Source: Bactrocera neohumeralis
Lineage: Eukaryota > Arthropoda > Insecta > Diptera > Tephritidae
NCBI RefSeq assembly: GCF_024586455.1
Contig: NC_065921.1
Coordinates: 79,792,163 to 79,856,162, forward strand
DNA length: 64,000 bases
Direction: 5' to 3'
In this document: one piece after another, positions 34,130 to 46,811 of the stretch
Layout: each line of letters starts with the position of its first letter
Numbering within the stretch: the first letter of the stretch is position 1
Made by a program: the position numbers and the translations under genes
Notes under the pieces: model-generated
The model's input: only the letters and a program-made list of their open reading frames with translations
Databases searched by the model: none
What the model was told of the DNA's origin: nothing

Positions 34130-36110
34130 TAAACATATATTTAGAACTGAACTTAATTTAAACTAAGAATTAAACTTAGACTTAACTCAAACTTAGTTTT
34201 ACGCTTAATATCACAAAACATTTTTTTAGTTGATACTGACTTTGTTACTTCAAGGAGAACTTAGAATTAAACTTAGACTTTACTTATACTTAACTTTAAC
34301 TTAACTTAGACTTAACTTAAACATAATTTAAACTGAAGAACAGAAAGCAGATTTTTAGTTAACACAGATTTTTTCTTACTTAAAGGTAAACTTCCACTTA
34401 ACTTAAAACGTAACCTTAAGTTAGAAATGAATTTAGGCATCACTTAAATTTATCTTACACCTTAAAACAAAAAAATAGATTTTTGGTTAAAACGGTTTTT
34501 TTTTACTTTATGGTGAACTTAGACTTAACTTAAGTCCTAATATAAAATTTTATTTTAACTTCGACTTTACTTAAACTTAATTTAGACTTCGAAACAGAAA
34601 TCAGGTATTTAGTTAACACAGATTTTTGTACTTAAACTTAACCTAAAACGCTTTTTTGAATTAAACTTAGACTTAACATTAACTTAATTTTAGACTAAGA
34701 AACTAAAAACAGATTTTTAGTTAAAACTGATTTTTGGCCTTAAAGGTAAACTTAGACTTAATCTCAAACATAACTTAAAACTTAGCTTTAACTTAGACTA
34801 CAGTTGTATTTAGTTTTCGACTTGGAAACAGAAAACAGATATGTATTTAGTTGAAACCGACTTTTTTCTTAAAGTTCACTTAGGCGTAACTTAAAATTTA
34901 ACTTTAACCTAAAATTATACTTAACTTACAATTAAATTTAGAGTTAACTTAAACCAAAACTTAGATTTAGGAACAGAAAAAAGATTTTCAGTTTTTCAGT
35001 CCTATGTTGACTTAAGACCTAATTTTAACTTAGGCTCAGGCTTCGACAAAAGTTTTGAGCAAAAAAAAACAATACTTTTCTTTGAAAGGTAAGCTCAAGT
35101 CTACGATTTAACATGGACGGTGATATAAACTTTAACCTAGACACAAGTTTAATCATTTGACTTAACTTAGCCTAAGACGTAGAACTTTGCCTCAGACTTA
35201 AAACTTTGACTTAGACTTAAGATTTTACTTAGACTTACAACACATAATTTGTAAAACATTCTAAAGATTTTGATGAACTCAGAAACTTCCATTAAGTACT
35301 TTCAAAGGACTTAGACTTAATTTAGCCTTAGATTTAAGACTATGCCTTAGACTTAAGGCTTCTTCTTAATCTTTATAATTTCTAATGATCTTAATTAGCT
35401 CTGAAACCTCAACTTAAAGCCTCCGCAGTAGTAACTTATATTTAGACTTAACTTAACTTTGAACTTAAGATTCCTAAGAGACGAAATTTCCACTACTCTC
35501 GAAGGATTTTCATCAAAAGGGGATCATAAGTTTAGACTTAACTTAGACATAAAACTTTGCCATAGACTTTGTCGAAAAAATTAATTTTCATGAACAAAAA
35601 CTTCAATTTCAAACTTCAATGGTACCTTAGACTTAAATTTAGCTTAACTTTGGACTTAATGCTTTGAATTAGACTTAAGCTTTGCATTGGTCTGGACTTT
35701 GTCTACTTTATAATGAATTTTATGTTGTTTGAAGCTTCAGTATAGCTTCTTCATAGAAGGATCTTAAAGTTAGATTTAAGACTTCTTCTTAGACCTTTTT
35801 TTACACTTAATTTTAAATACACTCTAATGATTTTCATGAGCTCAAGAGCTTCAGTTAGAGGCTTTCATAGAAAAATGTTAGACTTAGAATTAACATGTTC
35901 TTAACTTAGACTTAGACTTAAGTCTTCTTTTTAAACTCCATCTTATACTTATTTTGAAATACTCTCGAATGGTTTCCATTATCTAAAAAACTCCAATTTT
36001 GAACTTTCTTAACTTAACCAAACTTAACTTTTCTTAGACTTTGCCTTAGTCTAGATTTTGACTATTTTCTAATGATTTTCATGAATTTAGAAACTTAATT
36101 TTTAGACTTC
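34130..36110 (+). repeat. Decayed ACTTAG/ACTTAA satellite
   Basis: About 2 kb in which ACTTAGACTTAACTTAA words alternate with a separate conserved block. In 34.2-35.0 kb the block ACAGAAAACAGATTTTTAGT-TAACAC recurs near 34351, 34479, 34605, 34713, 34841 and 34984 (steps about 128, 126, 108, 128, 143). In 35.2-36.1 kb another block, GATTTTCATGAACTCAGAAAC, recurs about every 100-140 bp. Best explained as a degenerate composite satellite. Confidence 0.65.
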
Positions 36111-38035
36111 CCAAGCTGCATCTTCTTCCCATTCTCACTATTTTCACTTTGTATTGCTTGTCACCTAATGTAGACCTCATCAATTCCTCCCAAATATTGG
36201 CAGCTTTGAAAAATTCGAAAATGCAATCATCTTGAGATCTTCTCGAATTGATGGCTGCTCGCATTGTGCCACAAACATTGCGCAAAAACACTGCAACTTA
36301 GCGGGAAGCAACGCATCAGCTACTAAATTGCTTTGCGGCACGCGCAGTTGGTGGCGGCCATTGCTCCTGTTAGCGCCCTGCCGCACTTGCTTGTAACGAA
36401 TACCCAATGTGCATTGCTGCCGTTTCCTCTCGCCGCTGACAACAAAGTCAGCGCCTAATACGCTATACTTGCTGCAGTTGCGCAGCCACTGTAGCGCCAG
36501 TGTACGTTGAACGCACGCAAACGTTGAGGACGAAAATATGTAACAACAACAACGGCAAAAATTTGAATTAATAAAAATAAAAGAGAATACACCATAAACC
36601 AGCTTTACAATGGCGTGACAACAAGCAGCAATGCAGTGCACGAAAACGAGCGAAATAATAAGCGAAATTGTCAAGCGCGCGGCCAGAAAAGCAGAAGCCA
36701 GCGCTATATATATATTATATACTTGTACATGCAATAAAATCAACAGCAACAAAAAGAAAAGGCAAGCGCCAGCATGAAATCTGTGTTGCGCGTAGTATAG
36801 CGCTGAGGATAGCTGCAAAGAGGGGTGCATACACACACAAACATACGCAGGCGCGCGCTCGCCAAGGGCTGATGTCACGAGGCAAAGTGGTTCAAAACTA
36901 ACAACCAGCTGCTGCCCGGTTTCGCTTTGGGAATACTCGTTGCGAAATATTTAATATATATAAATATATATGTACATAAATATGTCGTTACCAAAAATCA
37001 ACAACAACAAACGCAGAAGAGCACAACGCTAGCTCGTTGGTGGTGCGCCCAGCGCCCCAGTCGCCGAAAACGGAAAGCGCGCATTGCAATTGGCAGCAGT
37101 GGGAAATGAGTTTTTGCAAGTGGCTTAAGTTATTTAAAATTAAACACCAGTTCTACACAGACACACACACACACATACACTTAGAGACATTTGCGCGCTG
37201 AAATGTGTGCAGTTTGCATAGTAAATAATATTAAAATTTGTAGTTATATTTATGTAACAAAGGCGAAGAGGAATTATTTTTGTTGCTGAGTGTTAGTTAA
37301 GCGTGTCTTACTGCAGGCAAAAGGCGCGCAACAACAACACACAAAGAAAAACAAGAAAACAGGAATTAATGCCAGCGAGTTAAATAAATAAAAATTGGCT
37401 TTTAGCTGTTGGCGGCAATAAGATTAAGCATTTGTGTGCGGCAAGTAGAAATTTGGCAGTTTATAACACAAAATAACCGTAATATGTTTATAGAAGGTGC
37501 CACAAATATTATCCAAAATAAATTTTCCCAACAAAAGCTTTTAAAATTTTTATTATTTTTTTTTACAAAATAAAAAGAAAAATTTTGAACATTTTCTTAT
37601 AGATTTTTGGCTATATTTTCGGTTATTTTTTTACTAGCCAAAGCGCAAATGCAACTCTGTGCTGCTTTTGTTGGCAAACCATGAGACTTTGGAAATATAT
37701 CACACTGTTAAGTATATTATTCTGTACCATAAGAGCCATCGTTCTTTATATATTGCGCTCATTAAGTACAATCACCCCATATTCACCTATTCGACTACCA
37801 AAAACATACATCCTACTTGGTGATATTGAACCTTGAAAAATTCAAAGAGATTTCCATCATTGCGAACAGCGATATGGCCGGAAGCTGCAAACCAAGGTTG
37901 TGTGTAAACGAGTCGGTATATCTCTTCAGTGAGCTCAGCAAACGCTGGCCAAGAACCAAAATGCGACTCTTCTACCCAGACGAGACTCGCAAAGGCAATT
38001 ATGTTTTGTCTGGATACTCTCAAGCGCTGGTCAAC
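36111..38035. other. Non-coding DNA, no gene supported
   Basis: A 232-codon minus frame (36180-36878) is the longest non-repeat frame here. Its middle is hydrophobic because it reads the complement of A-rich DNA, and its ends match no domain I know. GC-rich at 36290-36530 and 36830-37090. Confidence 0.35.
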
Positions 38036-38530
38036 AATCTAGTTCTTGTGTGACTGTAAGATCCTTCCAACCCATAAAGCACCGTAAGATGTCTCCCGAA
38101 CTACTGGCCTTTAGCAAAATCAATCTCACCGCAATTGCAAGTGTTCTGACTGGACACTGCTCAATAGGTTCACATTCGGTGCGGCTAAAAATGCTGTTGG
38201 ATGCTGCTTATGAAAGCTGTATGGAAGCAGACAAATCACCTTGTCACTTCCTTCTTTACTGCCCGGCTTTTGCCAGATTGAGGTTAAAATAAATAGACAA
38301 TTTGGGAACCTAATTCGCAATTCTGCTTTAGGGCAGTTGATTTTATCCCTTCCTCTATCTCTACTGCCGAGCGCAAATAATTACGCTTTCATATCTCAAA
38401 CTTCAAAGCAAATAGAGTGGGCATTGAGCGATCCAAAACGTGAATTCAGTTGGGTTAGATTATGTTCAATGGCTGCTAATCAAAATAAGCATCGCACTTG
38501 GACCACTATTTACACCACTTTGTGATGCCA
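38036..38530 (+). pseudogene. LINE ORF2 C-terminus relic (post-RNase H region)
   Basis: The plus frame reads QSSSCVT, then PELLAFSKINLTAIASVLTG, HCSIGSHSVRLKM and DKSPCHFLLYCPAFARLRLK, then a stop at 38290. This is the region after RNase H in RNase H-bearing LINEs (LTGHCxIGTHAVRL, then C-x2-C, then EHLLCxCPAFxRLR). The first zinc-like Cys pair is damaged (AYESCMEAD). A further frame (38241-38525) continues the 3' part after a frameshift. RT itself is absent. Confidence 0.7.
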
Positions 38531-39004
38531 GTACACCAGCTCACTGAACTGAGGTCAGCGAGTTAACGGAAAGTGTGAGCACTCAAGCCTAAGTTCTCAA
38601 GTTCTCAGTGTTGAGATGCTCTTAACTTGTTTTCTTCCAAACAGATAGTAATATCATTCCCAGCATTATCTCGTGTACAACGATAGCACCGATTTGAACG
38701 CTTACAACTAGGTTAAGGCTAACGTTACTGAGCGCAAAGAACTTTCCATTCCAATTGTAGGTCATAATGGGGAGTCTGGTTATATAATTATTCACACAGT
38801 GCCATCTATCGGTAAACAAAAAGTACATTCTACAAGCGCCAAATATAACTGAATCTCATTTAAGTCAACTCCAAAAGCTGTCTCGTTCTAAAGATCGTGG
38901 TGTATAGTATAACCAATTTATCAGAAACTTCTTTCTATTGTTCCATTGTTCCGAGGTGAACTATTGTGGCCAAAAGACAACAGTAGGTCGATAAGACATA
39001 AAGT
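38531..39004. other. Non-coding DNA, no gene seen
   Basis: A 68-codon minus frame at 38622-38828 has no known domain. Confidence 0.3.
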
Positions 39005-39725
39005 GGCTAGTTTGGACATACATTATGAGAAAAAGTACACGGAAATTTAAAATAACATTAAAAATACTTAATTATTCATCAATATTTATTTTGTCGCCTT
39101 CAAAGTAATCCCCACAAGATGTATTATTCTTATACCAACGATTTTTGCAGTCGTCAAAACACTTTTGATAAGCACTTTTGCCTTAACCTTCAGCTCATAC
39201 AACGAATTTTGTTTTATCTCTCGGTTCGAACGAAAACGTAATCCACCGAGCGGCAATTTTAGTTTGTGGAACAAGAAAAAATCACACGGAGCCAAATCAG
39301 GTGAATACGGTGGTTGATCGATGGTATTCATGGCGTTTTTGGCTTTAAATTCGGTCACAAACGTGGCCCTATGCGATAGTACATTATCATCGTGTAAAAT
39401 CCATGACTTGTTCTTCCACAATTCCGGCTGTTTTCGAAGGATGTTCTCACGAAAACGCTTCAAAACAGCCAAGTAGAACTCCTTATTGACCGTCTGTTTC
39501 TGCGGAACAAATTCACGATGAACCAAACCACGAATATCGACAAAAACAATGAGAATTACTTTGATTTTTGAGCTGCTTTGACGTAGTTTTTTGGTTTGTC
39601 GTTTTTTCCTTTCAATTTCGACTTGTGGACTTGTTGGCATGTAAACTCATAAACCCATGTTTCATCGGTAGTTATAATGCTATCTTTGAATGTGGGATCG
39701 GAATTCGCACTATCTAACATATATA
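39005..39725 (-). pseudogene. Mariner transposase relic, 5' truncated
   Basis: The minus frame has MLDSANSDPTFKDSIITTDE-TW with the first catalytic Asp, one frameshift after WVYEF (about 39645), then 184 open codons (39640-39086). These include SKIKVILIVFVDIRGLVHRE, VLKRFRENILRKQPELWKN, SWILHDDNVLSHRA with the second Asp, and QPPYSPDLAPCDFFLFHKLK with the third. Exactly 34 residues separate the last two Asp, the DD34D spacing that defines mariner. The end reads GITLKATKINIDE then stop, as in intact mariners. A CCGTGTACTTTTTCTCA-like 3' terminus lies near 39030. The N-terminal DNA-binding half is missing. Confidence 0.88.
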
Positions 39726-42280
39726 AAGAGATCTGTTTTTTTTTTTAAGTTTTATCGTGATGAGTCGAGAAAGAAAGAAAAAGAACCCAAAATATCAACC
39801 AAAATCATTCGAACGGACTCGCGAGGGTGTGGAGCTCTCTTGAACAGTCCTACCAATTTAGCAAAATACATTTTTTTGAAATATAATTTACGCGGGGAAT
39901 TTAATTACAATTTTCGGGTGCTTTTTTGTCACAATGTATATAGACTTCAATAGCATGTTAGATTTTTATGAATTTTCTTGTGTCTCAACCCCATAGTAAA
40001 CTTAAAAAATACCGCTGTTCTCACAGAAATTTATATACTAATACTTTATGAAAACTCGAGTCTACGTACATACGAAAGTTTTCAAATGATTTTTCAACTT
40101 CTCTTACCGAAAGGTTTTCGAACATGATATTTTATCGAAAATTGGATTTGGAACCAATGCAGCTCTAAAGCAGCTTTCGAGTTTCATAGAGTTTGAGAAT
40201 ATTCTATCGAGATATAATTTGAAAAAGATGTTCCCAATATTTTTGGTGGTGTCGGTTAACCTTTCTGTTTTTAGAATACTGATTTATCGTTAAACTTAGC
40301 GGAAGTGTACAAAGCTTTAGTAAGGAATGGGTCAGATCAAAAATTCCATTTTCTGAGTAGTTTTGTATTTACTAGAAATTTTTTAAATTAGTGGAATATA
40401 CATATATGAGATTCTTCTAGAGGTATTTTTGGTGGAGCTTATAGCTTTGTATACACACTTTCGAGTACCGGCCACTAAGAAGATTACTAAAATAACTTTT
40501 AAAATGATTATATGGCCCTTTATCTTTCTAGCCTAATTGTATGCTCATGTTAAAGTAAGAATGACTCCACAAATCCGCTCTTTCCGCATATTGAAAAGCG
40601 AAAGCCGGAGAAAAGATCTTCCGTAGCCTTCTTTCTCATCTAAATCCAAACGGCTGCTAAAGCAAACGGAGAATCAAAAAATGTTCGTATATTTGTCAAA
40701 CCTATTTGCACAACACCAGGGGATTACAAATACTCAACCGCATCATTTGCAACTCTACACCACTTCAAGCGCACTCAAAGTACGTGCGCTTCGGAGAGTG
40801 GTGGTTACAAGCGAGCAAGAAAAATTATTTATAATAAAAAACGCATAAAAAATGGAAAATGTCGCCGCTGCAGTGACAAATGAGTAGTGAAAATTGCCGG
40901 GCGGTTGCGGCATCAAACTGGGAGTTGAGGCTGCTGCCACACTTTTTAATGCGATTTCTCCGACTACTTTTGGGCAATGCATATTTGTGAAGTTTTTGTT
41001 GTTGTTATGCATTTTTTTGGGTGCATTTACCATGCGCCTTGCTGAATAAATGCAATTTTTGTCAACTCATGTTGAGCAGCATGTTGGAGTTAGTAGGGCG
41101 GAAAGGATAAAGCCAGTCGTCAAAACAAATAAAAAAAACGCAGCACAGCAGCAAAGGCGAGCGGGACAGCAGCCAGCACTCGGCTGCTAGGCGTTTATGA
41201 AGAGCGCACAGGAAATGAGCGCGGACAGCGGAAGCGACCAACGGCAACAACTGCTGTGCAGAGGCCAGCGCTGTCGACTGCACGACGACACGACACGGCG
41301 TGTGAGTGTATGCGGTAGTTGGAGTTTTGAACTTTTGAACTTTTGGCGTACTCAACTGTGGCGCTCGCTTCAAAGGAGGAAGTAGAAGAAATGGCGTAGC
41401 TAAAGCGCAGATGGCTTCGTATGAAAACAAAAATGAATGTATAATAAAGCAAATAAAAATGGGTTTATCAAGCAGAAAAGATTGCATGGAAAAAGTGAAT
41501 TTGAATACGAAAAAAATGTGAATACGAAGAAAAAACTGCGAGTGCCACAAATACTCGTGTCTACGTGAAAGTGGCGTAGCACACAAACAATGGAAAGTGA
41601 GTGTGGCGTGTGTAAAATTATGAGTTCGTTGACTGCTGGAAGACTTTAGCGCAGCTTAATGCGTCTTCTCAGTGCACGGCATCTTTGGAGCTATGGTAAC
41701 AGTCTTTTCGGCCCCTTGAACTGCTTATGCTTGCTCGCATTGCCAGCGCTCACACTTCATAAATCTTTATTGCGAGCTTGCTAGGTAATTACGCTGCGTT
41801 CCTTGTGGGAAAATTGGGTTTAACGGACCAAAGTGGTTAATATTGATGTGTTTGACAGTATTACTGGTCCACGCTCATGCCTTTTCTCATATGAGAAAAC
41901 CTGCTTAGAATGCAAGTTCGATAGTTTGATCAAATATTTATTGTAGGCGCTACTGATTAGCCAAAATTTTTAATGTTAGGGGAATTGTTTAAAAAAAATT
42001 GAGGTTCTTCTATGCTCGTAACTTACTAGAGCTCTTGTTCAATAAACTTCACGAACTTGATGAGATTAGGAAAAAGTTTCAATTCACTTGATAAATCATA
42101 GTAACTGAGAACACACAAATACCTCAACATCAGAATTGGTACTCGGAGCGCTTAAAAGCGGTCTCAAAATTAATATAAGGTAGTCAGAGCAAAATACTTG
42201 TATGCGTGTCTATGTTGGTAGCCAAATGTGTTATAATTTTCATTACCGGCAGATCTAACTAGTATTTCACACTTTAACTG
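39726..42280. other. Non-coding DNA, no gene seen
   Basis: AT-rich to 40560, then GC-richer from 40740 to 41800. A 174-codon minus frame (41062-41586) has no recognisable domain and lacks codon structure typical of a conserved gene. It is not called. Confidence 0.35.
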
Positions 42281-42478
42281 AGGTTCAGTCTGAATTTGTG
42301 AAGTAACTGGTCCATAGGTTACCAATTATATGCATGCACTAAAAGGTATTGTGTCAAAATGCTGATCAACCCAGAAATCAAAACAAATATTCAGATGGTA
42401 TATTCAGAGGTTCAGTCCGGATTTGTGAAGTAACTGGTCCATAGGTTACCAATTATATGCATGCACTATAAGGTATTG
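42281..42478 (+). repeat. 71-bp direct duplication, 127 bp apart
   Basis: Two almost identical 71-bp blocks, 42281-42351 and 42408-42478, both starting AGGTTCAGTCYGRATTTGTG and containing CATAGGTTACCAATTATATG-CATGCACTA. About three mismatches. The second copy starts 127 bp after the first, separated by 56 bp of unique DNA, so this is a recent local duplication. Confidence 0.9.
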
Positions 42479-43948
42479 AGGTACTTCAAGCCATACAAAG
42501 AGGATTCGCAGTTTCGAAAAGCTAACTGAAAGTACCTTTGCTTTGACAAGTCGCTTAAGAAATTTCTTTACAACACTTTTCCTACCGGGATTTCCTTATA
42601 ATTACTCATTTATATGTATACACATAACGGTAATACCTGCTCACACTTAACCGCTCATTGCCTGCCATTCTCATTTTGTGGTTTAAGTGCAATCGCGTTT
42701 GTTAAGTGGCCACTTTTATGCTGTGAGTTGCTGTGCTGTTGAGCCTTCGCTTTGCCTTAACGCCTAAAAGCATGCCACACAGCTGCATTGTTGTCATTTT
42801 GCACGGCATTGTTGCGCCAGCATTATGCTCCTTATGCGATTCTATATGTAAGTCGGACGTTGCAGCGTACCCAGCAATCGGTGCTTAATAGGTCAGTTGC
42901 GAACAAGAAACTTAATTAAAAATGTGCATTGTTATTGGCTCGCTTACGAGTATACAGCGAGCGAAATGGGCTTACGCTTTCCTGTAATACAAAAAGCATA
43001 AATACACTTAACTATATATATATATATATATATGTGCATGTGTATAATAGTAGATTTTCCGGCAGTTATTCATGTACGGCGAGTGAGTTGTGGTCAGCAG
43101 TGCTCGACAGCCGGCAGCCGGCCGCAACTGGCGCATAGCCACGATCTGTCCGCTGTTGTTTTATCCGCATTTGCCATTCGCCGGCAAAGCCACTCGCCAC
43201 CGCACTAAGCCAATTACAGATTTTTAATTAAATACAAGCGTTGCCGCTTTAAAGTAATATCTGTGGCATTTTCCGCATGCGAGTTTGCTGTTGGGTATAG
43301 TAGCGTAAGGTGGGGTTCCCTGTTTGACTCGAATTTTTTATCAACTGCTGTGAACTTTCAATCTTCCCTGATAAACAGTAATAAAAGTCAATTGGTTTTT
43401 ACTCTGTCTTTGACCTCGGTATAAGATTTGAGCGTAAAAATTTGTTGTAATATGCCCCGTAACTCTAGTGGTGTTTTTTTAAGAACCCGACAATGATTCG
43501 AAAATTATACAAAGCTGTCTTAAACCTCATTTGGAAATATGTTTTGGTAGTCACTGTTCAGAAAATGATCCGAAAAATAGTTAAAGTGATTTAAAATTCA
43601 TTTAGAAATACGTTTTTGATAGTAAATTTCAGGTTTCAAAAAGGTGTCAGCCCTATAAGTAACTTCAAGATGATCTATTATATGTTCTTCTGCAATATTC
43701 CTCTTTGAATATATATTTATTTATTGCTTGGAGTAAGAGAAATCGAGAGCGGGTACTCTGTCTTTCTTTTCTTCTTAATTTTTTATTTTTATTTTTTTGA
43801 AAAGAAGCCCATCCCGTTTAATGATTATTATCAAATATGTGAAACCATATCTCTTTATGAACTGGTTCTGCTTTATAATCCTTTGTATTTATTAAAATTT
43901 TTTCCAAAGAAATATGGAAGAATTTCCAACACATCTTCCATATCATCT
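42479..43948. other. Non-coding DNA with a TA tract
   Basis: (TA)n of about 22 bp at 43012-43033. GC-rich pocket at 43090-43210 (CAGCCGGCAGCCGGCCGCAA). No exon recognised. Confidence 0.4.
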
Positions 43949-44932
43949 CCGCGCCGAAATGTAGGCAATGGCTGTATAATTACTTATATAAAGTCACCCT
44001 TCTGTGACTTTTCAAGAAATCTAAAAGCGCTGTTAGTTTTATACATATAATTTTTAATGATAACCTTCTCTCTTTATTTTTTGTCTACGCGCTAAAATGT
44101 AAGCAAAGAATTTTTATATTTTTTAATAATTTTTTGTAGGTTGATAAAAAGCCCAATAGATCATGATTCAAACTGATCTTATTACTGTAACTTGGTAATT
44201 TTATTTTTCAATGTAAATTCACAGAATTACTGACACTGTCTTTACAGTTTTTCAGTGCCGCGCCGAAATGTAGGCAGTGGCTGAATTACCTTTATGAAGT
44301 CACATTTCTCTATCTTGTTAAGAAGTCTAAAAAACCTTTTAGTTTATACACATATACCATTTTTAATGATACCCTTTGAATATGAGAAGCCTCTTTCAAA
44401 CTAGTGTACCAAATCTAATATACTGTTTTCGTCTGTGCCCACAAATGTAGGCAGCGCATTACTTTTTTAATATTTTTTTTTATCATGAGGAAAAGTTCAA
44501 GTAGATCTTTATTCGAACTAATTTTAATACTATTACCTAGTAATTTTGATTTTCGAAGAAAAGGTACAGAGTTTCTGACACTGTAGCTTTTCATTTCAAC
44601 GCCAAAATGTAGGCAATGCCTGTATGAAGCCAATTTTGTTCACTCTTAGTTCATACACATATATCATTTTTATTGATACCTTTGGAATATGAGAAGCCTC
44701 TGTCGAGCTAGTATAACCAGAGTAATTTCCTATGTTCGTCTGTGCTCTCAAATGTAGGCAACGAAATGTCTTTACTTTAATAATTTTTTGTAGCTCGAGA
44801 AAAAGTTTTAATATTTCATTAATCAAAGGTAATTTATTACGTAATAATTTTATTTTTCAATGCAAGTACATTGAATTTCGGACTCCATATTTCCGATTTT
44901 TCATTTCCGCGCCGAAATGTAGGCAACACTAA
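43949..44932 (+). repeat. GTAGGC-box array 2, ~310-bp dimeric units
   Basis: Seven boxes on plus with GTAGGC (GTAAGC once) at 43961, 44099, 44270, 44447, 44609, 44754 and 44919. They alternate between type A (CCGCGCCGAAATGTAGGCAA, followed by TGGCTG) and type B (TGTGCTCTCAAATGTAGGCA-RCGMA). A-to-A steps are 309, 339 and 310 bp; B-to-B steps are 348 and 307. Linkers also alternate: after A, a TATGAAGTCAC ... TTTTAGTTTATACACATAT segment; after B, a TTTAATAATTTTTTGTAG ... ATTTTATTTTTCAATG segment. This is a higher-order (dimeric) satellite. Linkers are unrelated to array 1. Confidence 0.85.
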
Positions 44933-44939
44933 GATACTG

Positions 44940-46810
44940 TTTATGAATATCGTGCATATCTCCAAAATTTTAGTCAAACAAGCCTTTACCAAAACCAAAG
45001 AACATAAAATATACGGTTTGAAATTTTCACAGTTAACTGTACTTAAGCTCCAAAATGCAAACACATACCCATACAAGCACACACATACCCGCAAATACAT
45101 GCTTAGCTGTGCATGTTTGCTTAAACGAGTTAATTAGAGTTGTAATTAGGCGAAACAAGTGAGAGATAAAATTTATTGTCGCACACATGGAAACTGCAGT
45201 GCACATGTGCATACACACTTATATTTATAAGAGCTTGAAAGCTTTTTGCCTGAAAATGTCGGCGAAGACATAAAATTTATACAAATATTTGTAGAGGAAA
45301 GCTATATTTGGAACAAATTACTTTATTTAGTTGAATTATGTCATAATAAATGCTATATGATTTATATAATGATTTAAGCAAAATAAATATTTATCTTTAT
45401 ACGAGTACCTATTAATATGCTTAACATTTTCCTCTCTTTGCAGGTAAGCGTAAATTTTCTTTAAGGAACTCATGTGAAGACAGAAGTCATTACGGTTAAA
45501 GTGGAGTGACTTTAAATAATATTAATCGCACCTGAGGCTGATAATTTTGTGAGGCAAATATGTGACATTTGAAGTAACTAGTTTTCTCTTACAAAAAATT
45601 TAAAAATTTACTGAGATATACATATATATACAAGTATGTATATAAATATTCAATATTTCCTCGAACTTCTGGTTTTTTTGAAATAATTTTCTACATGTCC
45701 AGATAAGAGAGCTTTCAGAATCTTTGGCCAGATATTTTTTTTATAATATCCTGTCTACTTTCTTGGCAGTTGTAGGCCGTAGAGAACTCTGTTCATTCGG
45801 TGAGCGGAGTTAAGTCCATAACTTAGCTCTTTTTATATCAAAAATGGACCGAATTATCTTCAGGGGTCAATAGAAAGGTCCAAAGTTGTGGAGTCAAATA
45901 CATTTACTTATAAATATTAAATATATTCCAGCAAAATTTACTACTCCAAATGACCACACCACATTTGCGGTTAAGGTCACTTCCTCAGCTTGTAATCTTT
46001 GCGTCGAAACTAAGAAGAAAAAAACTTGACATAAAAGTACTCGTGTGTTACTAATTTTGACCGCTTCATGTCATGTTGTGTGGTGAGTAAGCGGTGGCAT
46101 TAAGCAACAGCGTGCACTCTCCATTTAGTCTAATCCCGCTTGACCAACCACTTCACCATGAGAACTAAATTAAATTATGAATGCTTGGCAGCATTTCTTT
46201 AATTCAATTTCTCATGCGGAAAATTTTAGCATATTTACAAACACAAGTGTACACACACATACACATATACACACATATAAATGTATGTGCTTGTATCTGC
46301 AGCAGAATTGTGCTGTCGAAATATAAGCAAAGTGCTCCTGGCATTATATTCCAGCTGCTGCTGCTCGCTGATTAACTATTTTTACTTAGCAATGAGATCT
46401 TCACGCTCATCTGCAGTTGTTGTGTACGTTCTTAGTTTGCTTGAATTGCTTGAAGTCTTTGAAGTATAAATGAGAGCTTTAAGTAATTTTGTTTAGCTTA
46501 TCTAACAATCTTTGCTTTTTGTGTTTTTGGTTAGCATTTTCTTAGTGTTTGCATAAATGTGGCATGGTGAGGGGATCTAATTAGTCTGATATATATATTT
46601 TCCGAAATTTATGCAGCTTCTTTGACTCACTAAATCGTATACTTTTACAATTTGTATTATTCTTATTTTGACCAAAACTATATTTGAAAGAGAATAGCCG
46701 TAAATCCATTAATTAATTTAACAACATTTTAGTTTTTTCATTATTTACTAAGTTTGTTTAAAGTGTGCCTTTCAAAAGTTAAATAATTAGGTGTGATACT
46801 TTGCTAAAGT
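44940..46810. other. Non-coding DNA between box arrays
   Basis: CACACA-rich around 45058-45095 and 46240-46285. Apart from the splice-like site at 45421-45450, nothing recognised. Confidence 0.4.
45421..45450 (+). promoter_or_regulatory. Candidate recursive splice site (ratchet point)
   Basis: TTTTCCTCTCTTTGCAG immediately followed by GTAAGC, junction 45443/45444, with a branch-point-like CTTAAC at 45420-45425. A strong 3' splice site abutting a 5' splice site is the signature of zero-length-exon recursive splicing in long fly introns. The alternative is a short exon: one phase after the acceptor reads KRKFSLRNSCEDRSHYG then stop, so a small terminal exon is possible too. No flanking gene is identified. 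Confidence 0.45.
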
Positions 46811-46811
46811 T

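Noticed and set aside
36180..36878. 232-codon minus-strand frame
   Set aside because: Hydrophobic middle reads the complement of A-rich DNA; ends match no family I recognise; no start context or splice structure. Long-frame chance cannot be excluded, so it is not called a gene.
41062..41586. 174-codon minus-strand frame
   Set aside because: Phe/Ser/Leu-rich with no domain; overlaps frames on the other strand of similar length.
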